Shown in pieces: positions 22,075-33,150 of a stretch of 64,000 nucleotides of DNA. Each line of letters opens with the position of its first letter. Position 1 is the first letter of the stretch. Source of the DNA: Hygrocybe punicea (Eukaryota; Basidiomycota; Agaricomycetes; Agaricales; Hygrophoraceae); NCBI GenBank assembly GCA_963556145.1, contig OY744471.1:675590-739589 (forward strand), in the 5' to 3' direction. The notes beneath the pieces were generated by a model. That model searched no databases. It worked only from the letters and a program-made list of their open reading frames with translations, and had not been told where the DNA came from. Position numbers and translations under genes: made by a program.

Positions 22075-22117
22075 TGATGGGAAGTCAAACCAGCTTTGAC
22101 TCCACACTGCGATAACG

Positions 22118-23759
22118 ATGGATCCAAAGCTAACAGCTGTGGTTGTGTTGGCCGTCATCCTCACTGCGTTGGGACAAACCATGGATTTTCCTCGACCAAC
22201 ACAAGGTTATCAAATCAGCAGTCCTTCGGCTGGCTACGAGGTCGTTATGCCAGTTTCGGTCGCTCAGTGCGAACCTGTTCTGATTTACTACAACAATCCT
22301 TTTTATGTCAACGTGAACTTGAACACACCTGACGACACAATCATCCTCTCTCTAACCATCCCTCCTGGCGTTGGCTACTTTGATTGGATTTGCAACATTC
22401 CCACGGGTTATAACTTCATCGCATGCGGTAACCTTGGTTTTTGTCGATATTACACTGTCCAACCTGGGTCGTCGTCCGATTGCTTGGGAAATGTCACGAC
22501 TACCTATTCCTATGTTTCTTACTACACGACACATTTTCAATCCTACACCCAACATTCTCCATATGGTGACTCTTTTTACTCGACGGAGTATCAACTGTGA
22601 GTGTCCTCTCTACTGGTCACCTCGAGCTCATCATCTATCAGGACTGCTACTGCCTTTCCAACAAACTCTTTCTCCACAATTACTGTCAAGTATGGTTGTT
22701 TCTTTTACAATACACAGAACATACTCACTTTCCTACAGCCCAAACTTGGCTGTCACGTCTTCTTCCACCCGGGTGTCATCTTCCCCATCAGTGCCCTCCT
22801 CACTACCCCCGCACAAGTCCAACAAAGCTGCTGTCACTGGTGGCATCATTGGTGGACTTGCCTTTATTCTGCTCACCTTCACGGCCGCATTCATCTTTTG
22901 GCGAAATCGTAGAAACTCGCACACTGATGCAGTCCTAGGGTCTCTTCCCATCGAATTCGAGCTAAAGCCTTATGCTGGTTTGATAACAAGCCAGTCTGGG
23001 CCGACAACTACGACATACATCTCCGCTCCACTCCCGCCAAGTCTGTGTCCCACTCTAAATAATCCTTCCCAGCAGTGCCACTAACGCTGCCTTAGATGAA
23101 GGAAGACCCTTCCCGGACACAGATCCAATCCACGTTGTACGTCGCGGAAACGAATTCACCTCTAACATCAGTCGAACGGCTGTTCCGGACACAGAAAGGC
23201 ATACTCATGACCCCTTCATGACACTTGCTGGTTAGTAGAACTCTTCAGTTTCTTTCCTCGTTTTGAAACTCTGAATATATCACCAGATGCAGGGGCATTG
23301 ACATCCTCAGCTCCCACTGCTGCTCTACCCCCTAAACCCGAGAATATTGTTGTATCACAAAATCCGCCCGAGCAATCAACGCATGAACCCCGGAATTTGG
23401 AGGCTGATTTAGCCTCGGCTTTTGAGGCCGTTGGGCTCACAGCCAGCCAACGGCAGGTCCTCATAGCCGCCTTGAATGCTTCTGCTGCTGCCGATCCAGC
23501 AGCAGCATCATTGCCGGTATCACCACCAACAGACGTTCAGATGTCAACAGCACTGCTACCTCTGTCATCAACAACAAGCGAGGCCACGCCGGAAGATCTC
23601 CCGGATATAGCGAATATTCTGGGTGCCATCTCACGTGCAAGGTTGAGTACGAGGGAACGGCATGCCATGGTTGAAACGCTGCTAATGCTGGACCAGGCGA
23701 CTCGGGGGGATTTGACCAGGGGTAATACAGTGACTTCGCCACCACCGTATGAAGCATGA
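22118..23759 (+). CDS. Receptor-like single-pass membrane protein C
   Basis: Exons are 22118-22596, 22642-22689, 22739-23046, 23096-23230 and 23287-23759. The ectodomain has the family blocks AQCEPVLIYY, GVGYFDWICNIPTG and YTVQPGSSSDCLG, plus a TTTYSYVSYYTTHFQSYTQH end. A Ser-rich stalk with the row SSSTRVSSSPSVPSS precedes the helix VTGGIIGGLAFILLTFTAAFIFW and RNRRN. The tail holds one TASQRQVLIAALNAS module and one RARLSTRERHAM module, and ends TSPPPYEA, a consensus PPxY. This is the best-preserved member and a good reference for the family. No enzyme motif is present, so sensing, adhesion or scaffolding are the options; I cannot choose among them from sequence. Confidence 0.8.
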
Positions 23760-23879
23760 ATAATGAATGGCATTCAGTTCTTTTTTGGGCGTGTTCTGTA
23801 TCTTTGTTTTTTGCTTCGCGTTTCTTGCTTCGTGATTTTGGTGTGTGTATATTAGGCCGATCTTATGGTGTTTATTCGT

Positions 23880-24935
23880 ACGATTTTCTGGATATTCATT
23901 GTTTTGTTTTGTATCATCGTTTTGGTATTGCGTTTTCACTACCCCATGAAATACACTCCGTGTACGCCAAGACTCGTCTGACCATGCATGCATCTGGTGG
24001 AAGATGTCTGCGAGAGTGATGGTAAATTTGCTATGGAAATCTGGCCTGGCATCAACGGTTGGATGACAAGCGATCCATGATTGTACAAAGGAGCCATAAT
24101 TCCTCTATGCAAGGGGGGAAAAATGAACAGTAGGCCGTGAGTTGTGCGCCAAAGATGAAGCGGCATGGGTATTTCTCACCATCCAGATCCCCAGCCGGCA
24201 GAGGCTAAGAAATCCCGACAGAACAAACAAACATCACCGTTTATTAAATATTGTCCGGAATAACTACGGCGTCAATCGGATGGCACAGGGTGATCATGAA
24301 GCAGTGCCGCTGGAGGCTCGAGTTTTATTATGAGTTTGTAAAAAGGACACTCTGTTCCAGAAAACCTCTACATTACCGGAAATGCAAAACTTGTTACTAA
24401 GTAGGCAATATGTGTATAGCATGGAGAAGTTGTCGCATCGAGGGAATCTTCATGTGAGGAATAGGCCGTGAAGGTTGTATATATAGAATGGCGAGTGTCA
24501 GTGGTTCGAACTTGGCCTAGAATATATGTACCTAGAATCGGGATTGGCCAAAGTTTGATTAGGCCCTTCGGAAGGCATTCGATATGGTTCGCCGTTCGAG
24601 AAAGTGAGAAGATGTCAAGAACCGAGGGGGGCAAAGGCCTAACACTCTTTGATCAAAACATAGAAGGCGTATCACTGGCTTGCGTTGCGGGGACACGATG
24701 ATATCCTGGTTTCACGATATGACTCCCATATTTTGCGGTGTCACAGGCAAGCTGCATTGGCCACTTCATGTTGATGACATCGGTGTGATTGTCCACAACA
24801 GGGGGGATATTTCTGGTGTGGCACTGCCGCGCCAGCTTGGACTGGCAACACTACGGAAGTTGTCCGCTTTTACGACCATCAAGGAATGCCCACCGGTTTC
24901 ACCTTCATCTGACTAAATACCTCCACCTCCAATTC
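23880..24935. repeat. Segmental duplication X, copy 1
   Basis: The 3' flank of gene C, including the blocks TCCCCAGCCGGCAGAGGC, CACCGTTTATTAAATATTGT, GTGGTTCGAAC, GAAGGCATT(C/T)GATATGG and GGGGACACGATGATATCC. It recurs in the same order after gene E (about 30740-32100). A functional gene is not evident inside; open frames on both strands are short and not conserved between the copies. Confidence 0.8.
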
Positions 24936-24939
24936 ATCC

Positions 24940-26033
24940 TCGTCATCGTTTGCTGACCGTGCTTTTCTCCTGTTTGTTGAAGGGCATTGGCATTGTCTCG
25001 GCTTCCATGAACAGATCCGGGTCGTCACCATCAAATCGCCCAAATCGCGGTATTCTCAAACCGGGTCAGCATCTCTCGTACCGGTATTTGTCCTAACAGG
25101 CACCCCATTTTGGGTCACACGATCTGCCTCCTTCTTCTTACCCCCTTGCAATAAACTGCTCGACCAGCGTTGCCCAACTACTACCCTTCTCTCCTAGGGC
25201 GAAATCAAACACCCGGTGGAAAAACAATGTACTTTCTCGAGCCCCACAATGAAGTCTCGCCACCGCACGATGCGGTTCACGGCGATTGATCAATCATGGA
25301 GCTTTCGTAGACTGGTTTCCTGAAAGGCTGGCAAAAGGATGATCACGGTTGAGACGTACCACGCGGACAGTGTTTTGACCTGACATACTCGGCATGAACA
25401 GCACACCCATAGTAGCTGAGATGAGGTTCTTAGTTTATATGAACCAATATAGGGCTGAGTGCGACCGAGAAACATATCCAGCAGGGACTTCAATCTGACC
25501 ACGGGGTTGTTCGAAGGCGAGAAGACGGTGCGATGTCTACGACCGTGAGTAAAAAGATCGTGGACTGTACTCTGCACCTTTTCCTCCACTGAATTTGTTG
25601 CTCGGGAACATGCGTTCCGCCAAGGGCGAAGACGCAACTGGCATCGTGGCGTTGCGGATATTGACTAAGGACCGGTGAGCGGTGAAGGTTGCATCTGAGC
25701 AATGGAGACGATCCCGCGCAGGTCTTTTGGTATTAGATCTATGATAGCCGTACGTATGTTCCTGCCTACATTGATAACATTTGCTGACTGCTTGAAGGGA
25801 AATACTTTGCACAGACCCAAGGCGTGTGGCTGACGAGGATTTGTCTGACAATGCGTTGTTTGTCCGAGGGACAAGTTCAAGGATTTGAGGCACCATGTAA
25901 GTGCCAAATGAAGATTTCATATCACAAAGAAGAGCTCGATGAATACTATGACATGTGGAGTTCAGCCATGGCTGGCCTCTGGCGCCAGTGGTGGGAAGAT
26001 ACTGTGTGGCCTAACCGCATCTAGAAGAAGGGG
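24940..26033. other. Intergenic; contains copy of Ssz1-fragment flank, no intact gene
   Basis: 25246-25370 repeats the tail of the Ssz1-like fragment and its flank. Minus-strand frames up to 127 codons (25920-25537) lack recognisable domains. The last 60 bases join the promoter block of gene D. Confidence 0.45.
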
Positions 26034-26041
26034 TGACATGA
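26034..26041 (+). promoter_or_regulatory. TGACATGA upstream element of receptor-like gene D
   Basis: Thirty-eight bases before the ATG, inside the GGTGACATGAGAACGG block also seen before B and E. Confidence 0.5.
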
Positions 26042-26071
26042 GAACGGCTTTTCCTCCGGACAGCGATAACG

Positions 26072-27541
26072 ATGGATCCAACGTTAACAGTCATGGTTGT
26101 GTTGGCCGTCATCGTCACTGCGCTGGGACAAACTGCGCTGGGACAAACTGCTCGGCCAACGAATGGTTATCAAATCGGCGATCCTTCGAATGGCCTCGAC
26201 ATCGTTATGCCACTTTCGATCGCTCAGTGCGAACCCGTTCTCTTTTACTACGACAGTTCTGGTGACATCGACGTGTTCTTGTACGCACCTGACGACACAA
26301 TCATCCTCCTCTATCTTCACATCCCACCCGGAGTTGGCTACTTTGATTGGATTTGCAACATTCCCACAGGTTATAGCTTCATCGCATGCGGTGGTTATTG
26401 TCAATATTACACTGTCCAACCTGGATCGTCGTCCGATTGCTTGGGAAATCTCACAACTACATATTCCTATGTTTCTTACTACACGACACATTTTCAGTCC
26501 TACACTCAACATTCTCCATCTGGTGACGTGTTTTACTCGACAGAGTATCAAGAGTGAGTCGTCATGTCAACTCTTTATCTCGAGCTCATCATCCATTAGA
26601 ACCGCCACTGCCTTTCCAACAAGCTCTTTCTCCACAATTACCGTCAAGTATGGTTGTTTCGTTTTGCAATACATATGACATTCTCACCTTCCTGCAGCCC
26701 AAATTTAGCTGTCACGTCTGCTTCAGTGTCCTCCTCACCACCTCTGCACAAGTCCAACAAAGCTGCTGTTGCTGGTGGCATCGGTGGTGGGCTTGCCTTT
26801 TTTCTCCTCACTATCACGGCCGGATTCCTATTTTGGCGAAAGCGTAGAAACTCGCACATTGATGCCACGACTGATGCCACCTTAGGTGAAGTAAGACCCT
26901 TCTCACACACAGATCCAATCCACGTTGTACATCGCGGGACCAAATTCAAACCTAGCGTCAGTCGAACGGGTGTCCTGCACACACAAAGGCGCAATCATGT
27001 CGCCTTGACCACACGTGCTGGTTAGTATAGCTCTTCCCATTCCTTCGTCGTTTTGAAACACTGTATATATTCACCAGATGCAGGGGCACTGATACCCTCG
27101 GCTCCCGTTGCCGCTTCGCCTCCAGAACCCGCTCCTCCTGCTGATCTGGCACCACCACCACCACCACCACCACCACCACCACCGGAGGCTGACTTCGTCT
27201 CAGCTCTTGACGCCGTTCGCCGGCTGAACGCCAGCCAACAACGGGCACTCGTAGCGGCCTTGAATACGCCAGAGGCTGCATCACTGGTGGCATCGCCACC
27301 AGCAGATTTTCCAATGGCAACAGCACTGCTACCCCAGTCATCAACAACGAACGGGGTGGGTCAGGACGAACGCCCAGACATAGCGAATATTCTGGGTGTC
27401 ATCTCTCGCGCACGGTTGACTACGAGGGAACGGCATGCCGTGGTTGCGACGATCAACAGTTTGCTCATGCCCGACCAGGCGATGCGGGCGGAATTGACCG
27501 GGGGTAATAGAGCGACTTTGCCACCACCGTATGTGGAATAA
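26072..27541 (+). CDS. Receptor-like single-pass membrane protein D (exons 3 and 4 fused, polyproline tail)
   Basis: Exons are 26072-26553, 26600-26647, 26698-27020 and 27078-27541. The signal-peptide end carries a 15-base duplication giving LGQTALGQTA. The ectodomain keeps all family blocks. After the helix GIGGGLAFFLLTITAGFLFW and RKRRN, the juxtamembrane segment of about 40 residues and the next intron are missing. What corresponds to exons 3 and 4 of the sisters reads straight through in frame (DATLGEVRPFSHTDP). The last exon has a CCA-type microsatellite coding a run of about eleven Pro, one NASQQRALVAALN module and one RARLTTRERHAV module, and ends LPPPYVE (PPxY). All frames are open. 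Confidence 0.8.
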
Positions 27542-28913
27542 ACAGAGCATTAAATTATTTTTTGGGCATGTTCCCATCTTTGTTTCTTGCTTCGCATGAT
27601 TTTGGTGCGTATTATTATTAGGCCCGTCTCGTGGTGCTCCTTTTTATGGTTGTCTGAATCATTCCTTGTTTTGTTTTGTGTTATCGTTTTCGTATTGCTA
27701 TCGCTACGGCATGATATACATTCTATGTACTCGGTACCCATCCATCCATCCATCCTGCTAGAGCCAACCGAACAATAACCAATGCCCCCCCCCGGTGGAC
27801 AATGAATGCGAGAGCGACGGTATGTTCACTAGAATTAACGGTCTTAGACAGCCTATGTGAATTTCTGGAACAAGTCATTATCTGATCGCTCGCACTTCCC
27901 ACCAGCCAGTCACCCACCAAGTGTGCACCGAAGTTGTGGATTTCCCAGTCCAGGAGAGAAATTCATGGGTTTGGTGTCGGATCTGATGGCCTGTACACTA
28001 CAAGGTCCCGCTGTCGTTTCCGCACCGAATAACTTTAGGCGGGCTGGAATTCTGATGCTCCATCAACCGCATGCAGTTCGACTTGGAAGCGCAATATTGG
28101 CTGGAGTTGTATCCGAGATACGTGAGTTGCTCTCGGAACGTCCCTGTCCTGGTCTTCGTGCCTCAAAGGGTGCCTTTTCCTAATCAAGTACAATGCCATT
28201 CGGCATGCGACAGGCAGGTATGCAGAAGCTCAGAACGATCGTTGGTCAACTGAGAATCCTGGCCCATGGGCGAGCCACAAATATCTCTCGGGAACATGAT
28301 GGATACCGCTGTTGAATGGAATGAGTGTGAGCATGATTTCAAGAACGTTTGCCTTGATACTTGCACTCCTTCTGGGTGGGCTTTGGGCCCACAGCGTCAT
28401 GTGGGAACATCTGCGTCAGAGTCGGGCATCTGAGATATTCACGCAGTGCACTGAAACTCATGCGTGCAGAGAAACCTTCGATAGTAAGTCTTGACTTCGA
28501 CATGACAATGGTATGGTTGTTTGAAGGAGATGAGAAGACGACGCAAACCGGGAATAGATGTTTATCACCGCGTCCTCGTGTTGTAAGTAAGTCTATGGGG
28601 TATGTAGCTCGTCAGTATGACTTGCCTAGGTACAGTAGCAAGCCTTGACCACCTCCTCCACTAACTCACAAGGACTTGTATCAGAATGCGGGACCTGGTT
28701 TGTCCTGGTCGAAGTGTTGTCTAAACAATATGTAGTCAAATGAGGATTTTGTATCACAAAGAGGTCGGGGAATACCGTGATGGGCTGGCAGCCCCTGCGT
28801 CTGTTAACACTAGCTGGAGGGCGTCCGAGCGCTAGCGGCGGGAATCTATCTATTAGGGCAAATTGGTCCAGGAGCGTGGCCAACCACAGGTAGTAGTAGA
28901 TACTATCAGTGAC
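27542..28913. other. Intergenic between receptor-like genes D and E, no gene recognised
   Basis: A GATATACATTCTATGTAC block near 27713 resembles the 3' flanks of genes A and C. A (CATC) run lies near 27738-27757. Open frames are short; one near 28330-28494 begins with a hydrophobic stretch (FALILALLLGGLWAHS) but has no partner exon. The last 60 bases carry the promoter block shared with gene B. Confidence 0.4.
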
Positions 28914-28921
28914 TGACATGA
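28914..28921 (+). promoter_or_regulatory. TGACATGA upstream element of receptor-like gene E
   Basis: Forty bases before the ATG in a GACTGACATGAGAACG block. The flank further upstream (GGGCAAATTGGTCC, GGAGCGTGG) matches the flank of gene B, so B and E share an ancestral promoter. Confidence 0.5.
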
Positions 28922-28953
28922 GAACGATTTTTACTCCGTACTGCGCGATAACG

Positions 28954-30680
28954 ATGGATCCAACGCTGATAGCTGTCGTTGTGTTGGCCGTCACCGTCAC
29001 TGCGCTGGGACAAACTGCTCGGCCAACGAACGGTTATCAAATCGGCGATCCTTCGAATGGCTTCGACATCGTTATTCCACTTTCAATCGCTCAGTGCGAA
29101 CCCGTTCTTATTTACTACGACAATTCTTTGGGGGTTGTCTACGCGAAATTAGGCTTGTTGACACCTGACGACACAGCCATCTTCCTCCAGCTTTACGTCC
29201 CTGTCGGCGTTGGCTACTTTGATTGGATTTGCAACATTCCCGCGGGTTACAGCTTCATCGCATGCGATGGTGATTGTCAATATTACACTGTCCAGCCTGG
29301 ATCGTCGTCCGATTGCTTGGGAGATGTCACAACTACTTATTCCTATGCAAACTACTCCACGGCAAAATTTCAATCCTACACTCAACAGTCTCCATCTGGT
29401 TACTCTTCATACTCGACATTATTTCAACTGTGAGTCGTCATGTCAACTCGTTATCTCGAGCTCATCATCTATTAGAACTGCTACCGCCTTTCCAACAAGC
29501 TCTTTCTCCACAATTACTGTCAAGTGCGACTGGTTCTTCTACAATACATACAGCATACTCACTTTCCTACAGCCCAAACTTAGCTGTCACGTCGACAACC
29601 ACATCTTCCAACCGGGTGTCCTCTTCCCAATCAGTGCCCTCCTCACCACCCCCGCACAAGTCCAACAAAGTTGCTGTCGCTAGTGGCGTCGTTGGTGGAC
29701 TTGCCTTTATTCTGCTCACATTCACGGCCGCATTCATCTTTTGGCGAAAGCGTAGAAACTCGCCCACTGATGCAGTCCTGGAGTCTCTTCCCGTCGAATC
29801 CGAGCTAAAGCCCTATTCTGGCTTGATGACAAGCCAGTCTGGGCCTACGACTATGACATACTTCTCCGCTCCACTCTCGCCGAGTTTGGGTGTGTTCTAC
29901 TCTTCCCTGCGGTGCCACGTCTGATGCTATCTTAGATGAAGAAACACCCTTCCTGGACACAGATCCAATCCACGTTGTACAATCCGAATTCACACCTAAC
30001 ATCAGTGGAATGCCGGACACACAAAGGCACATTTATGTCCCCTTTACGACACTTGCTGGTTAGTGTAACTCTTACGTTTTCTTCCCGATTTTGAACCTCT
30101 GTCACCAGGTGCAGGGGCACCGACATCCTCAGCTCCTACTGATACGCCTCCCGTACCCCCCAAACCCAAGAATGTCGTTGTATCACATCATCCACCCGAG
30201 CAGTCAACACATGAATCCCGGATTGTGGAGACTGGTTTAACTTCAGCTTTTGATGCCGCTGGGCTGACAGCCAGCCAACGGCAGGTACTCATAGCCGCTT
30301 GGAATACTTCCTCTCCTGCCGATCCGGCAGCACCAGATACGACATCACTCTCACCGACGCCGGAGGCTGACCTGGCTTTAGCTTTGGATGCCACTCGCAG
30401 GCTGACTGCCAGCCAACGGCAGGCCCTCATAGCCTCCTGGAACACTTCATCTTCTGCCGATACGATTGCACCTGAGGGGGCGTCATCGCTGGTATCACCA
30501 CCAGCAGACATTCAGACGTCAATAGGACTACTACCTCAGTCATCGACAACAAGCGAGGCCACGTCGGAAGACCTCCCGGATATAGCGAATATTCTGGGTG
30601 TTATCTCGCGTGCAAGGTTGAGTGCGAGGGAACGGCATGCCATGGTTTCAATGCTCAACAATTTGCTCATGCCAGACTAG
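28954..30680 (+). CDS. Receptor-like single-pass membrane protein E (C-terminal motif lost by nonsense codon)
   Basis: Exons are 28954-29429, 29476-29523, 29573-29889, 29936-30058 and 30109-30680. The ectodomain keeps CEPVLIYY, GVGYFDWICNIPAG and YTVQPGSSSDCLG. The stalk is followed by ASGVVGGLAFILLTFTAAFIFW and RKRRN. The tail has two tandem TASQRQ(V/A)LIA(A/S)WNTSS modules and one RARLSARERHAM module. It stops at TAG (30678-30680) exactly where C and D have CAG. The following bases still resemble the ACTTCGCCGCCA part of the sisters' PPPY codons but are out of frame. The protein is otherwise intact and may have lost only its WW-binding tail. Confidence 0.78.
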
Positions 30681-30739
30681 GCGACGCAGTGACTTCGCCG
30701 CCAAGTATACAGGATGAATAATGTCATTAAATTCTTTTT

Positions 30740-32089
30740 TGGGCGTGCTGTGTATCTTCGTACGGTTTTCTGGATATGCCTGTGTCATCGTTTTGGTATT
30801 GCGTTATCACTAACCTGTAGACTGGCCATAAGTATGTACGCCAAGACTCTGACCATGCATGTATCTGGTAGAAGACGCCCGCGAAAGTGAAAGTATGGGT
30901 ATCTAAGACGGAAATGGATAACAATGCAACAGCGCCGATGCGAAGTAGCTGGATAAATCGTTGCATGACAGACAAGCGATCTATGATTGTACAAAGGATC
31001 CTTTATGCAAGGGGGAAAAAAAAATAGGTCGTGAGTTGTGCCCCGAAGATGAAGCGGCATGGGTAGTTCTTACCATTCAGATCCCCAGCCGGCAGAGGCT
31101 AAGAAATCCCGGCAGAACAAACAAACATCACCGTTTATTAAATATTGTCCGGAATAACCACGGCGTCAATCGGATGGCACAGGGTGAAGCAGCGCCGCTA
31201 GAGGCTCAAGTTTATTATGAGCTTGTAAAAAGGACATTCTGTTCAAGAAAGCCTCTACATTACCGCAAATGCAAAAACTTGTTAGGCAATATGTATATAG
31301 CACGCGGAAGTTGTCGCATCCAGATAGAATTGGGGGAATATTCATGTGAGGAATAGCCTGAGGCAGCGAAGGTTGTATATATATAGAATTGCGAGTGCTA
31401 GTGGTTCGAACATGGCCTGGGACGTACGTACCTAGAATCGGGACTGGCCAAAGTTTGATTAGGCCCGAAGGCATTTGATTAGGCCCGAAGGCATTTGATA
31501 TGGTTCGCCGTTCGAGAAAGTGAGAAGATGACAAGAATCAAGGGGGGCAGAGGCCTAACGCTGTGTGATCAAAACATAGCAGGGGTATCAACTGCTCACG
31601 TTGCGGGGACACGATGATATCCTTGTTCACGGTATGACTCCCATATTTTGCGATGTCACCGGCAAACCGCATTGATCACTTCATGTTGATGATGTCCACA
31701 AGAAGGGAAATTTTCTGGTGTGCCGCCGCCGGGGAAGCACCCATGATTGAAGTTGTGCCTCCAAGCCGTAATCGACGTGCCTTCTCCTCGCTGAGAGACT
31801 CTTCAAGCAGTCGAAGGAAGATGACGATTGATGACGGTGGCCGAATGCCCTTCAACAAACAGGAGGAAGGCACCGTCAACGAGCGATGAAGAGGATATCC
31901 GGATGCGCCAGCTCGAGTCTCGGACTGGCGAAACTATGGATGTTGTTGCTTTTACGACCATTTTCGCGGTGATTTTCGTAGCAGAGTGGCCCTTCTTGTT
32001 CATTTGGAAATTTAGTGACTAGAGGAGGGCCAGGAGGCTGATGAGTGTCGGAATCAAGGCGTGCCCAATTTCACGTTCATTTGACTACC
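30740..32089. repeat. Segmental duplication X, copy 2
   Basis: Copy of 23880-24935 downstream of gene E. It shows small tandem changes (ATTTGATTAGGCCCGAAGGC twice near 31455-31500) and about 120 extra bases near 31740-31890 that are absent from copy 1. No gene is convincing inside. Confidence 0.8.
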
Positions 32090-33150
32090 TCACCTCCAAT
32101 TAGTTTGTCGAATTGCTTCTTTGGAGGGACCATGCTTTGCCCTGGCGTCTTCCGCATCTCCTTTTGCAAGGTTCATCCGCGACCACGAAATACGCCTGCT
32201 CAACGGCGTGTTGGAGTTGAACACCAAGAATGTGGAAGACATCATGACTCCCATGCCCGTGAGACCCCATCGCAACGGCTAATGCATATCATTTGGTGGA
32301 TTCAGGACGTCGTCACCCTCAGCGCTGATATGATCCTGGATCACAAAGTCGTCGATTATATGTCCGTCCCATTTCTGTATTCTTTGCAGCATTTCTTGAC
32401 GCCCACTATTAGTCAATGGTAGCCTGCTTAGCGGCTACTCTCGCTTCCCCATTCACGAGCATGGTGAACCACTTGCCTTCGTTGGGCTCTTACTCATTAA
32501 AAAAAAAGTAATCCATCACTTTTAGTTTCATTCTCTATATTTTTTTTACCCAACTGCCGAAGCTTCTGCAGTATGATCCTTCGAAAACTCTCCCAGTGTC
32601 CACCTTTCCTCTCTTGATCCTACCAGAAGCCCTCCCTTCCATCAATTGTTTTCCAGCGCTGGATTACTTTGTGCGTTTCATATTCGCCGTCCTTATGACT
32701 ACAAACCATTTCATTTCTGCCTAGCCAAACTGGTCGCGCCCATTTGTTGCTAATTAGCCGGACTCCAGGCCATGCGATTGGTGTAATAACCCTTGAAGGT
32801 CAGGCTTGCTTGATGTTTCCCGTATCTGAAGACGGACTAGAATAAATACACAGTGACCCAGACATCATCAAGGTACGCTTGTGAAGATCATTCAGCCGAC
32901 GATATGCTCCGACTATAGAATGATAGGAAATCATCTCCGACGAGATTGTCGATGAGACAGACCATTACGAAGACAACCAAAGCAAGAAGCGGGCGAAAAG
33001 ACTGACAACGTCAGCTGTTATGCGAGGGTACGTCCATCATCAAATACCCGAAAACATCTAATGGTTTGCAACAAAATTATAGAATCGTAGAGCGTGAAAG
33101 GCGCCTTACTTCCGCATCAGCAGAACACATGCCGCTGGTAGGCGGTCCCC
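32090..33150 (+). pseudogene. MAM3-like: CNNM/Mam3-type (DUF21-CBS) membrane protein pseudogene
   Basis: Conserved blocks of the CBS-pair part of fungal Mam3/CNNM proteins appear in order but in shifting frames: EIRLLNGVLELNTKNVEDIM (about 32190-32250), DVVTLSADMILDHKVVDY (about 32310-32360), GYSRFPIHEHGEPLAF (about 32435-32490), SILPEALPSINCFQALDYF (about 32612-32670), GRA-LLLISRTPGHAIGVITLE (about 32728-32800), then EIISDEIVDETDHYEDN (32930-32980), KRAKRLTTSAVMRG and, after an intron, IVERERRLTS. Known family members are vacuolar or membrane proteins linked to metal homeostasis. The DUF21 membrane part is not recognisable upstream. Frameshifts and gaps make this a non-functional fragment. 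Confidence 0.8.

Noticed and set aside
24500..24520. GGTTCGAAC resembling a tRNA B box (also near 31402)
   Set aside because: No A box or cloverleaf can be drawn around either copy. It is part of the duplicated block X.
26084..26551. Minus-strand 155-codon frame antisense to receptor-like gene D
   Set aside because: Similar antisense frames occur under the other paralogues, as expected from shared codon bias. The sense exon is strongly supported.
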